Shown here: piece after piece, positions 1-11,534 of the stretch
How positions within the stretch are numbered: the first letter of the stretch is position 1
Layout: each line of letters starts with the position of its first letter
Assembly: GCA_022575985.1 (NCBI GenBank)
Contig: JAKSXM010000040.1
Coordinates: forward strand, 18,308,001 to 18,372,000
Direction of reading: 5' to 3'
DNA: 64,000 nucleotides
Source of the DNA: Anagrus nilaparvatae
Lineage: Eukaryota; Arthropoda; Insecta; Hymenoptera; Mymaridae
The notes under the pieces: model-generated
What the model saw: the letters and a program-made list of their open reading frames with translations, nothing else
What the model was told of the DNA's origin: nothing
The model's database searches: none
Position numbers and translations under genes: made by a program

Positions 1-359
1 AGCATCCGGAACCCGAGCAAATGCACCATTGAAATATAGGAACAAATTACCACTGCCAGGTTTGGCAACTTTGATCACAGCAGGGTGGCAAATAATGATT
101 TTGCTAAAAAAAACTTTAAAACTTTTTAAAATTGAAAATCAATTTGATATTATTGTCAAACGACTTTATTTTCAAATGAAAGTTTAAATTTTTCACATAA
201 AATTAAATTTAATGCGAATATCCGAATGCGATAGTTACCGAACCCGAAATGCCTAGGCATTGGCCCTCCCATTTTTTCTCCAACTTCTTAAGTTTTCCAA
301 CTGACACAGAAAAAAAAATAATTTGCATTAATTAATTAATAACTTTCGAATTCGGTTCT

Positions 360-780
360 CAAATAAGTTTTCTGAATCGCTGAACTAGAATTTGGTAGAA
401 TTTTTTGTTAAAAATTAACAATTTTTACCCTTAAATTTGAAAAAAACTACCCCAAAAAAGGGTATTTTAGCAATTTTCGCACTGTAATTTTTGAGATTCG
501 GTTTATACGGGTTTTTTGGGTCGCTGATCACAAATTTCCGGGATTTTTTTATGAAAAATTAAATTCTCACCCTTAAATGGACAAAACTACCCCTAAAAAG
601 TTTTTTTTGCTGTTTTGCACTTTGAGTGTTCAAATTCGGTTCAAATAAGTTTTTTGAATCGTTAAACGAGAATTTGGAAGAATTTTTTGTTGTAAATTAA
701 CTTTTAACCCTTAAATTAAAAAAAAACTACCTCTTGAAAGTTGTTTTTGCTATTTTCGCTCTTTTGGCGCGGTATACACT
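360..780 (-). repeat. about 3 copies of a ~142-bp tandem repeat
   Basis: Three imperfect monomers recur with a spacing of 138-144 bp, marked by the words around 378, 522 and 660 (cgctga or a variant). Read on the minus strand they match the six-copy array at 7301-8060, sharing the phrases gcgacccaaaaaacc, aaagtgc and paired runs of aaaacacccc and ggggtag. The same satellite-like family is therefore present at both ends of the unknown gene cluster in opposite orientations. Confidence 0.75.
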
Positions 781-1119
781 GAAGTATAAAAATTTTTCAA
801 AAACAAATTTAGATATTAATTTTTTTTAATTTTTATAAATTTTCTGATGGAAGATTACATCTGCATATGCGAAACATAATATATGAAAAATCATACAACT
901 ATTTTGTCAACCTGTTGAAATATTGTAAACAGCATGGGTGAAAAACTTTAGAAACTAGCGTGAATTTATTCCACTGCCCGCGCTAGTGCCAAAACTTATA
1001 GGCCCTTGATACTTTATATATTATTTTATGGGTGAAAACGGCTCTGGCCCGAGGTGAATAGTGGCAGATGAAATTGTAAATATTTTCTTTCTTTTTTTTT
1101 TGCAGATAAATATTGAAAA

Positions 1120-1263
1120 TAAAAATAATAATGGTTTGTCAAAATTATCGAAAAATTTCATTATATCTGTATTTAATTATGAATCAGCCAACAGTCTTAC
1201 TGTGATTTAACATTATTAAACATTATTGTGAGGGGGTTGGCGCGTAGGAGGCTTGCCCCCTAG
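1120..1263 (+). mobile_element. Helitron-like 3' end relic
   Basis: The stretch at about 1231-1263 carries gggggttggcgcg followed by an imperfect GC-rich hairpin and ends CTAG before a T. That is the CTRR|T pattern of a Helitron 3' end, and the stretch shares its word order with the better preserved end at 32568-32599. No matching 5' end was found, so only the 3' boundary is supported. Bases 781-1120 show no gene. Confidence 0.55.
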
Positions 1264-1360
1264 TTAGATAAAAAAACAAAAAAAAAACAGTAAAGAATTT
1301 TTATAAAAATAATTTCTTTAATTAGTCTCAAAATAACAAATGTTTAAAATATATAAAAAA

Positions 1361-2563
1361 TTAACAACTTTTTGACCGGAGGCGATGGTTATTACTAGTT
1401 TGTACTTCTCTTTTCTTCGTTACTTCGAAGTACTCCAATGTACCGTGTAACTTGAGTAACTCAGATTCTGCACCTTCTGAAGGACTGGGAATTAACGGAT
1501 TAATATGGCTTATAATAATGTCTCTTGAACATTTAGCCTCGCTTAAATTGTGAATTATCTCCGCGTAGGCTGAACTTAATCCAATTTCTGTGAGTAACTT
1601 TTTGTTTTCTTCTTTTTTTTCGACCTTGCAGATTTCTTCTAGCCACACTTTCGCAATGAATTTATCGTTTAAATTATGATTCGCATTCTGCAAAGCAAAA
1701 AAAAAAATAAAGAAAAAAAAATTTTAAAACGTTTTAAATAAAAAAGTGTAAGTTACAGGACAAAATTGTTTTTTTCTTACCGAAATCGGTAGGAACTTCA
1801 AAAATTCCTTCCAGTAGTCCCAGCATTTGCAATCTTGAAACTCTCCTCTTCTTACAAAGTAACGAAGCATGTTTTTCTTTACATAAAGATTGAATAATGC
1901 TGTTTCGTTTTCATCGTAACCCATAGGATATTCTTCTTCCATCGTTTTTAAATTTAAAAGAATTAATGCCTCCTCATAGGATAATCTTTCTAAATTACAG
2001 GCCATATTGCTAACAAAAGTGTCCTCGAATTCTTCATCGCGAAGTTGACTGCATTCGTAAGAACAAGGCTCTTTCTCATTTTTGTTTGCCGTACCTGTAA
2101 TTTTCGGCAGTTATCGTGAAAATCCCTTGTAACAATGAATCACGTATTTAAGCATTGAAATTTTTTGGTTTACCTGGTGATTCAAGATAATACTCCAATT
2201 CCAGTTTGGAAAAATTGAAATTGTACAAATAGTATTCATCCAAGCAGGAGTCGAATAAACTATCTTTCTCAGGCTTGTGCCACCATTCTTCCTCGACGGA
2301 ACCTGAAATATGGAAAATACATTGTCTTTATGTAACTTTGTTATTTTGTAACAATAATTTGACATACGAACCTTCAAAATTTAAATCGATATCCAGAGAC
2401 TCGACAATTGAATTTAGTATATCTTCTTCGTCGTTTTTTAACTTATTTATTTGATCGAATTCGTCTCGACTCAAATCTATAACTTTAAATAAAATTTACA
2501 GCTATTTTTCTTATTTTAAATTAAAAAAACATTCTCACCTGGTAAATAACATTGAAGTAACAT
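1361..2563 (-). CDS. unknown paralogous family, copy 1 (5 exons)
   Basis: I do not recognise this protein. Five exons join in phase on the minus strand: 2563-2539 (ATG plus 22 nt), 2482-2372, 2302-2174, 2094-1781 and 1687-1361, giving about 301 residues. Introns begin GT (gtgag, gttcg, gtaaac, gtaag) and end AG. The first half is acidic. The last two exons carry the family core: a block ending in WKEFLKFLPIS, a phase-0 intron, then a block with LLTEIGLSSAY. Copies 2 and 3 at 3226-4459 and 5447-6024 have the same core split at the same place. Copies 1 and 2 both fit a 25-nt first coding exon ending in phase 1. The open frame extends upstream of the chosen ATG, so the true start could be further 5'. 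Function is unknown. Confidence 0.6.
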
Positions 2564-2599
2564 TTCTTGTACTGATATTTTGAAAGTAGGAACCAAGAA

Positions 2600-3225
2600 A
2601 TTGTGCAAGTAAAATTTTGTCTTGACCGATCTTTGGTACAAACTTTTTAAGAATGATTTGACCTTGACTTTGCGCTAATCCATAAAAAGGATTTAAAGCA
2701 ATTGCCTGCTAATTATTATGAAAATATAATCAAGCAATTGCCTCCTTCGAGGACCATAGGACATAGGCCACGTTGCCATATCTTTTCTCGTTGTAATGAG
2801 GGATAAATGGCAAAGTTCTATTTTTTGGAAAGATGAAAATGAGATGTGAACGAGAAAAAAAACGCATTTCTTCGTTGGACTACCGAAATATATGACCTGC
2901 ATCCGTTACGCAAACATGCCCAACGAAGGAAAAAGCAACGTCAGAGCACTAGGTTAGACACAAAGTGTCACATTGTCACAGTTGGTCACATCTCCTATGT
3001 TGAGGCTTGCGGACTTGCTCTGTTCGTGGCAAAGTTCGTGGAATTCTGGGCGAAATTTGAACAAACGAAAAACTATATAAATTTTAAAATATAATGCACT
3101 GGTATAGGAGTAAAATGAAAAAAATGAAAAAAAAAATAACTCAGGCTTTCAACTGCTATTAAGCAATTTTTATTTTTATGTAAAAATAATTTAAACAATA
3201 ATAAAATAATGAAAAATTTTAAAAT
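2600..3225. other. spacer between copies 1 and 2 of the unknown family
   Basis: No supported gene. A moderately long open frame on the plus strand (2846-3094) has no recognisable domain and no family similarity, and is taken as chance. The stretch should hold the promoter of copy 1 and the 3' end of copy 2. Confidence 0.4.
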
Positions 3226-4459
3226 TTAACAATTGATCAATTTGAAATGCCTTTCTCTGTTCTCAATTTCTTTCAGAAAATTTTCTTGGCTGCCCGTTCG
3301 CAGAATGGAAAATTCTTTTAATTGAATTGAACCAAAATTGTTTGGGTCATTGACTAAACGAAAAATTCTATCGTACTCTTTAGAAATGCCTATTACTGTT
3401 AATATATCCATGCATATCTTTTTCGAATCTAAAGCTTCGCCCCACAAAGATAAAATTTCATCTATACTTATTCGTCCGTACGACTCCTAAAAATATTAAA
3501 TTAAGTTTGATAAATTCATTCGGAAAAGAATTTGTTTTCAAATAAAACTACTCTCTCTTACCTTAATTGGTACAAGTTTAAGGAAACAAAGCCAATAATT
3601 TTTTTCCATGGCATTTATGACATCCCCCTTTCTAATAAAGTACTTGAAGCAGTTTATCAACAAATCATCTGTACGTAGCCAACGATTGAACGTTAACAAA
3701 TCAATTGCCCTCTCAAAATTTAATTTTGTTTCCAAGAGTTGCGGTGTTAAAATAACATTATATTCTGATGGTTTTTTTTCCCAAAAGATATTTTCTATTT
3801 CCACTGTATTTAGATATTTATCAAATGTTGATAAAAATGCTGCACTCACGGGTTTATAGCACTCTACGTTCGTTTCCCAATCTAATTCCTCTGCAGTTAT
3901 TATTAATTCTGGTAATTGAAATTCCAGGAGACTCTTTGATGATTCTGAAAATCAAAAATATTTTTGAAAATTAATTTATTTATGAAATGTAATTTTTTTT
4001 TTTTTGTCATCGTTAAAAATGTTTTTTTAAGGGTTCATGGATTTTTATTTCAATTTTTTGTTGTTTAGACAACGTCTTATGTACCTACAATTCTTGCACT
4101 TATGGGAAACTAACAAAATTAGTCTTTTGTTCGTAAGTATGTGTCATTTGCCTTTAAAGAATATGAAATTAGCTAAAATTACTTTTTGACGAAGGATATC
4201 TAAAGCAAGAAATCGTTGAGTCTAAAACGTATGAACTTTATGGAACAAAAAATTATATTTTTTTCAAATTAAATGCAATTTTTAAACTAAAAAAACACCC
4301 CTCGCTAACCGCCAGGCTTCTTCTGGAATCCATAGAATAGAGGGACTCAAAAAAATTTTTGTCATTATATTTGAATTATGTGAGATTCCGGTACCAATAC
4401 AATCCTATTTATAAATTAAAATTACCAAAATTACCTGATAAACTACTGCGATGAGACAT
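3226..4459 (-). CDS. unknown paralogous family, copy 2 (3 exons)
   Basis: Three exons join in frame on the minus strand: 4459-4435, 3944-3562 and 3486-3226, for about 222 residues. The first exon is 25 nt and ends in phase 1 before gtaatt. The second intron starts gtaagag and lies in phase 0. The protein starts MSHRSSLSESSK, has a central block with LLINCFKYFIRKGD and WLCFLKLVPIK, and after the intron continues ESYGRISIDEILSLW and ICMDILTVIGIS. The block LxNCFKYxIxKG and the W(x)n-L-x-P ending are shared with copy 3 and, more distantly, copy 1. No signal peptide, transmembrane segment or known domain is visible. This is the cleanest complete member of the cluster. Function is unknown. Confidence 0.65.
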
Positions 4460-5440
4460 TGTGAGGCTTTCTTTCACGTCAACTTTTTAACTCGACAATG
4501 CTTTCCTTGATTCCCCGCTAAACAGTTGGATTATCTAGTGCAATTACTCGCTAATTCATTTTGTGATCATCTAGAGATATTGGGGATATCTAGGCTCTTT
4601 TTGTCCATATGTTATTTATTTAGTTGATAATTTGTTAATTAAAAAAAGTGGTGTATGAAAATTATCGGTGAAATATCTAATTGAAAATTTTTGTTTACGC
4701 GTTCAAATTTCTAAAAAATTGGCAACAAATTGTTACTGAAATGGTTTTTTTGATTTAATTTCTCATGAGACTTTCCTAAAATCGAATGATTTTCAATATG
4801 GATTAACTGGTTTTCAGATTCAAAGTGCTTTGATATATGTTATTTCAAGAATTTATGAACGAAAAATTGCAAAAACGTAGTATGTCTCTATTTAAGCAAA
4901 TAAAAAACTTTCAAAAAGTTTAAATCGCTTTAAGGGGAGGGGGGGGGTGTAAATTGGACTTAGAATTTTTTCGATTTAGGGACCTTTGGCGCAAAAGTAC
5001 CTAGGGACCTTTAGTTCAGAAGTATCTAGGGACAATTGGCGCTAAATTTTTAAAGAATTTACTGTAAAAATAAATAAAAAATAAATTGATATTACTTAAA
5101 AAAACAATAATAATTTGAGTATTTAATTAATTTTGTTCACTTTGATGTGTAACCAGCATGATTTCTGTAATAAAAATTTAAATATAAATACTTTGATATA
5201 AATACAATATATACACTATTATGAGTGTTGTAAAAAACTTTGCTTCCTTTAAATAAACTTTGCCAATTTAGAAATGAAATTATAAAAATTAATAAAGCTT
5301 TCAAGTTGTTTAAAAATTTATTTTATTATCTAATTTAATAACACTATTTACAAAAACAAATTTATACAATAATTAAAAGTTAAAAAGTTAAAAACTAAAT
5401 CAATAGTTATATATTATTATTAGTTATATATAAATCATCT
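4460..5440. other. intergenic, short repeats
   Basis: No gene seen. At 4975-5045 a short phrase (gggacctttggcgc and variants) occurs three times about 30 bp apart. The rest is low-complexity AT-rich sequence. It should include the promoter of copy 2 of the unknown family. Confidence 0.4.
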
Positions 5441-5446
5441 TCTTCT

Positions 5447-6024
5447 TCAATAGTCAATAAGTTGCAACTTAATTTCCTCTGATTTAATATCCTTTAGAAA
5501 AAGATTCTGGTATTCTGGGTTCAGAAGGATTGAAAATTTTTCAATCCCATAAATTTCAAAATTAAATTTTGAATTTTGCAAATATGCAAAAAATTTTATG
5601 TAGTCTTCAGGTATCCCAATTTCATTCAAAATGTTTTCACATGCTTTCATTGAACCTAATGATTCTTTCCATAATTCAAATATTTCTTTTGCAGATAATT
5701 GTTCATAAAACTCCTAAAAATAAAAAAAAAAAGTTGAATGTTACATTTCAATATATTTTTGCAATAAAATTCTTGATTACCTTTTTAGGAATCAATTTAT
5801 GGAAAGGTTTCCAAAATTCAGCTCGCAGGGAATTTATCAGTTCGCCTTTCTTGATCACGTATTTAAAACAGTTGACCAGTAGGTTATTTGTATTTGAGAA
5901 TTCATTGAATGTTGGAAGTTTCAATGCCTTATCGTATGGCAATTTGCGACTTAATAATTCTTTATCCAGTTTTAAGCTTTCGAATTGGGAAATATTTTCA
6001 GTTTTAGGTTTTTTTTGAAATTCG
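5447..6024 (-). CDS. unknown paralogous family, copy 3, 5' end missing
   Basis: Two exons are clear on the minus strand: 6024-5781, entered through a tttttag acceptor, and 5713-5447. The intron between them starts gtaatc and is in phase 0, exactly as in copies 1 and 2. The first block has NTNNLLVNCFKYVIKKGE and FWKPFHKLIPKK. The second starts EFYEQLSAKEIFELW and contains ILNEIGIPEDY. The block before the acceptor, where a short first exon would be expected, is occupied from about 6038 by a 510-bp foldback element. I could not find a 25-nt first exon as in copies 1 and 2, and the acceptor phase also differs. It may be 5'-truncated or use a different start exon. No internal stop is seen in what remains. 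Confidence 0.5.
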
Positions 6025-6037
6025 CTAAAAACTTGGG

Positions 6038-6550
6038 AATTTGTTCGTTTTGTACCCCTGATCAAAAGTCTCAATGGGGTCGAAGCTCAAAATGCCCATC
6101 TTTAGGCTCTACGGCAATTTTTAGTGGACAAAAACGGCAAAAATTCATTTTTTTTAAATAGTATTTTTAATTTGAATATTATGTTTAATGCTGGGAAATC
6201 GTTCATTTTGTACCCCTGGTCAATATTCTCAATGGGGTCGAAGCTCAAAATGCCCATCTTTAGGCCCTATACGGCAATTTTTAGTGGAAAAAATGAATTT
6301 TTGCCGTTTTTGTCTACAAAAATTGCCGTAGAGCCTAAAGATGGGCATTTTGAGCTTCAACCCAATTGAGAATTTTGACCAGGGGTACAAAATGAACGAT
6401 TTCCCAGCATAAAACATAATTTAAAAAAAAATGAATTTTTGCCGGTTTTGGCCACTAAAAATTGCCGTAGAGCCTAAAGATGGGCATTTAGAGCTTCGAC
6501 CCCATTGAGACTTTTGATCAGGGGTACACAACGAACAATTTTCCAAATTT
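6038..6550. mobile_element. 510-bp nested foldback element
   Basis: Two arms of about 250 bp (6038-6290 and 6300-6548) are near-perfect inverted copies around a centre near 6293. Each arm contains the same ~90-bp unit twice in direct order, so the unit appears four times as A, A', reverse A', reverse A. Marker words are ttttgtacccctg, caatggggtcgaagctcaaa and gcccatctttagg. The outer left end lies directly against the 5' side of copy 3 of the unknown gene family. A diverged fragment of the same family appears near 27540-27650. Confidence 0.8.
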
Positions 6551-6604
6551 TTAGCGCATTTCACCGGAAGACCGTTTTTCCATATAAAATGTGCGGGGTC
6601 CTTT

Positions 6605-6965
6605 ACATCTCAAATTCGTATTCACTGATCTTGAAAACCCAAATCTAATGCAGAAAATTTATTTTCGGGCATTTTTGAAATTTTTGGTTCCGCCATATTG
6701 TAATACGGAAAAATATTTGCAAGCTTAAATCATGAAAATTTGCATATCAAATTCGTTTTCATTGATCTTGAAAACCAAAATGTAATGCAAAAAATTGATT
6801 TTCGGGTGTTTTTGAAAATTTCGAGTCCGCCATATTGGGAAACCGAAAAATATTTGAAAGATCAAATTATAAAAAATTGCATCTTAAATTCGTTTTTAAT
6901 GAGCTTGAAAACCCAAATCTAATGCAGAAAATTTATTTTCGGTTGTTTTTAGAGTTTTCGTTTAG
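6605..6965 (+). repeat. ~137-bp tandem repeat, 2.6 copies
   Basis: The phrase caaattcg followed by gatcttgaaaac and aatgcagaaaatttattttcgg occurs at 6611, 6748 and 6885, a regular 137-bp period. Each copy also carries ccgccatattg except the last partial one. Non-coding. Confidence 0.8.
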
Positions 6966-7300
6966 ATTTTCCTTTTTAAAAAAAAAAATTCTTTTAAAAA
7001 AATGACTTTTTGAGGGGTGAAAGGGATGAAAAATGGCTAATTTCACCCTTTAGAATGAGTCAAATGTAATTTCTGACATGATTTTTCATAAATAATTAAA
7101 ATTTCACCTCTAAATTGGTTGATAATAATGGCTAATCAAGAATTTCGACTTATTTTTCATAAGTATTCAATATTTCTTGAGCATGCATTGTAAAAAAAAA
7201 AAATATTAAATGTCATTTATTCATTTTTACCTTCACTGTAATAAATTATTTTTCAGGTAAGTATTAATTTTTTATAAAAAAATAACAAATTTTTATTGAT

Positions 7301-8060
7301 CAGCGGCCCAGGGACCTGAATGGACATAATCGGGATGCTCGAAGTGTCAAAATAGCAAAAACATACCTTTTAGGAGTAGTTTCAGCTGTTTTATAAGTGA
7401 AATTTTGAATATTTATAAAAAAGGAGTCGAAATTCTTGATTAAAGACCCACAAAATCTATATATACATATCCTGGATGCACAAAGTGCGAAAATAGCAAA
7501 AACACCCTTTTTTGGGGTAGTTTTAGCTATTTTAAGGGTGAAATATTGAATATTTATGAAAAGTTAGTCGAAATTCTTGATTACCGCCCCAGAAAACCTA
7601 TATGGACATATCCTGGATGCACAAAGTGCGAAATTAGCAAAAACACCCCTTTTAGGGGTAGTTTTAGCTATTTTAAGGGTGAAATATTGAATATTTATGA
7701 AAAGTAAGTCGTAATTCTTGATTAGCGACCCAAAAAACCTATATGGACATATCCTGGTTGCTCAAAGTGCCCAAATAGCAAAAACACCCCCTTTTCGGGG
7801 GTAATTTTAGCCAATTTAGGGGTGAAATTTTAATTATTTATGAAAAAGAAGTCGAAATTCTTGATCAGCGACCCAAAAAACCCGTATGGTGCAAATCTGA
7901 GCGCTCAAAGTGCAACTATGTAAAAAACACCCCATTTTGGGGTAATTTTTTGCAAATTTAGGGGTAAAGCCCCCATTTCTTTACCAAATGACCCCGATTT
8001 TCGTGTTCAGCGACCCAAAAAACATATAGTAAAGCAAATCTCATGTTCGCCAGTAAAAAT
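7301..8060 (+). repeat. ~142-bp tandem repeat array, 6 copies
   Basis: Copies start at about 7301, 7440, 7581, 7723, 7866 and 8008 (cagcgacccaaaaaacc and variants). Inside each monomer short complementary runs sit either side of a spacer (aaaacacccc, then ggggtagttttagc), so each unit can form a small stem. Reverse-orientation copies occur at 360-780. Satellite-like, non-coding. Confidence 0.85.
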
Positions 8061-8269
8061 ACAAACCCCCCCGTATTTTGACTGGAGATAGCCCCAGTAA
8101 CATTTTACGTGGCAACTGCGCTTTCAACGCTTTCAGTCAAGGGTCGCCCCATGCGATTTCATAAGGCAAAAATTTTAGCAGATAGACTTGCATCCTTATC
8201 AGAACATAAATTGGCGGCATTGAATTTTTTTTATTATTCTAATTACTGTACATTAAAAAATTTATCAAG

Positions 8270-8426
8270 GTAAAAATTTATTTATTTATTTATTTATCAA
8301 ACTAATTATTTATCAATTTATTTAAATATTTACAGTGTTTTATAAAACTGGTAGGATTTTGATGAAAAAATTTACGCTGGATGACTCCGAATTTCATATA
8401 TTAGTACTATTAATTCAGGTAAATGT

Positions 8427-8457
<31 letters not shown>

Positions 8458-8640
8458 AATTATTTATCTAATTATTTATTTATTTACAGATTTTGATAAA
8501 AAAAGGCGGTATATTGATAGTAAAAATTTTGGTTGATGCATGAATATATATATATTCCATTAAGAAATATTCCATTCTAAAAGATTACAAAAGGTAACAA
8601 TTTAATATATTTATTTATTTATTTGTTATAGACTTGAATT
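8270..8640. repeat. TTTA microsatellite patches
   Basis: Four patches of (ttta)n occur near 8278, 8410, 8455 and 8605, separated by 60-140 bp of related sequence containing gatttt.gataaaa. This suggests a short tandem duplication carrying the microsatellite with it. From 8640 to 8960 I see no other structure. Confidence 0.6.
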
Positions 8641-8964
8641 TGTTTCAAAACTGCCCCAGTCTTTTTTTCTGAAAGTACAACCAAAAATAAGGTTTTTGAT
8701 AATCACCTCAGCTAAAGATTAAAAAATGTCCTAAAAATGAGTCCTAATTTTTTTTATTATTGCTGTAAAAAACTTAGATTAGCATGATTCTGGGCCAAAA
8801 TTATTTCTTTCCAGGTTGCAGTTAATTAATAGAACTAAAAAAAAGCAACCCTAACAGTCAAAATGTCTTCTGAAACATTTTTTCTTGTAATTTTTGTGTT
8901 ATTATCTTTAACCGAATAAAGTTGTTATTTTTATTTTTAATTTCTCTATCAAACTGGGAACTGG

Positions 8965-10153
8965 GAAATGCTGAAGTCATGAATTTTGTTTTTCCTAGTT
9001 ATATTTACTTGTAAAAAGTAAAAGATTTGATAATTATGACTTCAGCATTTCAAATTTCTAGTTTGATAAAGAAAAGTTTCAAATTTTTTCAAATTTCATT
9101 GCTATTGGACAACTATTTTTGAGATTAAATGTCCAGAAGTCAAATCAAAAACTAAAATACTTGGACAAATTATTTTTATTTACTCTTTTTATAGCAAACA
9201 ATTAGAACTATTTCTGAAAATTATAAGGCTTCCTCTCAACTAGAAGAAAAATTATTTAATCTTTCAGTTTTTAAGTTTTCCTCGATAAATAAAAAATTCA
9301 ATTTCAAAGATATACTAAACAAGGAATTTTTTTTTCCAGTTGAGATAAAATCTTGTCATTTTCAGAAATAGTTCTAACTGTTGGCTATTAAAAGAGTAAA
9401 TAAAAATTAATTTTCTAAGTATTTTAGTTTTTGATTTCACTTCTGGACTTTTAATCTCAAAAATTGTTGCCCCTCTGGAATGAAATTTAATTAACTTTAA
9501 CTCTTCATAACTTATTTTCTATATAAGATTTTGACTTGTAACTTTAAGAAATAATTCTAATTGCTGACTATAAGAAGTTTTATATTAAAATCTTTAAAGT
9601 AAAAATTCGTAGTTGTGCACATGTGGGTTTTTTTGTGAAGTTTTGGTCATAAAAAGTTCTTAGTTCCAAGGATTTTGCTTTCGCCTTGCAAAAACACGTG
9701 CCTGTAACCACCTCAATTTTCCCATTCAAATAACATGGGAATGTTGATTTTTTAGCTATAAAAATTTTCACAAAAATAAAAAAGCGTTTTAAAATGCTAT
9801 TTTTTACTGGAAAACATACTTTTATATGTTGTAAAGACATGCAAACAGCCCTGCATTCATTCCAAGGGGAATTTTGCAGTAGCATGTAAACTTTAATATT
9901 CACAAATTCATTTTATGTGAAACCTAAATAATATAGTGTTTTATAAACTAAAGCTTAAAATTTTTGAAATATTTTAAAATCTGTCATTAACAAATTTAAA
10001 GTTTGGAAAAATTGTAAAGTTAAAACCATATTTTATTAATTATTATTTATCCTGATTATACTATTTATGATTTATTTAGAAACAGTTACAAAAAATTATT
10101 CATCACAAAGTTTATATAAATAATTTACCGATACTTAATTTTAATCTGTTGAA
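8965..10153. repeat. 1.19-kb direct repeat, unit 1
   Basis: This block is repeated almost base for base at 10245-11433, offset 1280 bp, leaving a ~92-bp unique spacer. Inside the unit are two inverted repeats. A short one has gaaatgctgaagtcat facing atgacttcagcatttc at 8965-9053. A long imperfect hairpin has arms of about 110-130 bp at 9115-9245 and 9340-9470, marked by agaactatttctgaaaat and its complement. The open frame at 9580-9903 on the minus strand is repeated in the second unit but has no recognisable domain. Confidence 0.85.
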
Positions 10154-10244
10154 TATATATCATTTCAGTTTACGTTCCCAAAGAACTAGCATATTTATAT
10201 GTTTTTTTCGGTTTAAACTTTTCTTTATCAAAATGGAAAAATTG

Positions 10245-11433
10245 AAATGCTGAAGTCATGAATTTTGTTTTATCTAGTTATATTTACTTGTAAAAAGTAA
10301 AAGATTTGATAATTATGACTTCAGCATTTCAAATTTCTAGTTTGATAAAGAAAAGTTTCAAATTTTTTCAAATTTCATTGCTATTGGACAACTATTTTTG
10401 AGATTAAATGTCCAGAAGTCAAATCAAAAACTAAAATACTTGGACAAATTATTTTTATTTACTCTTTTTATAGCAAACAATTAGAACTATTTCTGAAAAT
10501 TATAAGGCTTCCTCTCAACTAGAAGAAAAATTATTTAATCTTTCAGTTTTTAACTTTTCCTCGGTAAATAAAAAATTCAATTTCAAAGATATACTAAACA
10601 AGGAATTTTTTTTTTCCAGTTGAGATAAAATCTTGTCATTTTCAGAAATAGTTCTAACTGTTGGCTATTAAAAGAATAAATAAAAATTAATTTTCTAAAT
10701 ATTTTAGTTTTTGATTTCACTTCTGGACTTTTAATCTCAAAAATTGTTGCCCCTCTCGAATGAAATTTAATTAACTTTAACTCTTCATAACTTATTTTCT
10801 ATATAAGATTTTGACTTGTAACTTTAAGAAATAATTCTAATTGCTGACTATAAGAAGTTTTATATTAAAATCTTTAAAGTAAAAATTCGTAGTTGTGCAC
10901 ATGTGGGTTTTTTTGTGAAGTTTTGGTCATAAAAAGTTCTTAGTTCCAAGGATTTTGCTTTCGCCTTGCAAAAACACGTGCCTGTAACCACCTCAATTTT
11001 CCCATTCAAATAACATGGGAATGTTGATTTTTTAGCTATACAAATTTTCACAAAAATAAAAAAGCGTTTTAAAATGCTATTTTTTACTGGAAAACATACT
11101 TTTATATGTTGTAAAGACATGCAAACAGCCCTGCATTCATTCCAAGGGGAATTTTGCAGTAGCATGTAAACTTTAATATTCACAAATTCATCTTATGTGA
11201 AACCTAAATAATATAGTGTTTTATAAACTAAAGCTTAAAATTTTTGAAATATTTTAAAATCTGTCATTAACAAATTTAAAGTTTGGAAAAATTGTAAAGT
11301 TAAAACCATATTTTATTAATTATTATTTATCCTGATTATACTATTTATGATTTATTTAGAAACAGTTACAAAAAATTATTCATCACAAAGTTTATATAAA
11401 TAATTTACCGATACTTAATTTTAATCTGTTGAT
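10245..11433. repeat. 1.19-kb direct repeat, unit 2
   Basis: Second copy of the block at 8965-10153 with only scattered single-base differences, so the duplication or gene conversion is recent. Both copies end at cttaattttaatctgttga. A 115-bp piece of the unit (near 9765-9880) recurs a third time at 19770-19890, inside otherwise different sequence, which implies the unit is a dispersed element and not just a local duplication. Confidence 0.85.
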
Positions 11434-11534
11434 CAAATTTAAAAATTAATAATGTGGACCCCAAATAACCAATTTTTGGAGAATAAAAAATGTGATTTAA
11501 GGTTGATTCAGGTGGATAGAAATAGCATTTTTTG

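Noticed and set aside
2846..3094. Plus-strand 82-codon frame as a small gene
   Set aside because: Lies between two genes of the opposite strand, no similarity or splice context; treated as chance.
9580..11183. Two identical 107-codon minus-strand frames (9580-9903 and 10860-11183) as a duplicated gene
   Set aside because: Identity is explained by the 1.19-kb DNA duplication. Composition is AT-driven and no domain, splice site or codon bias supports coding.
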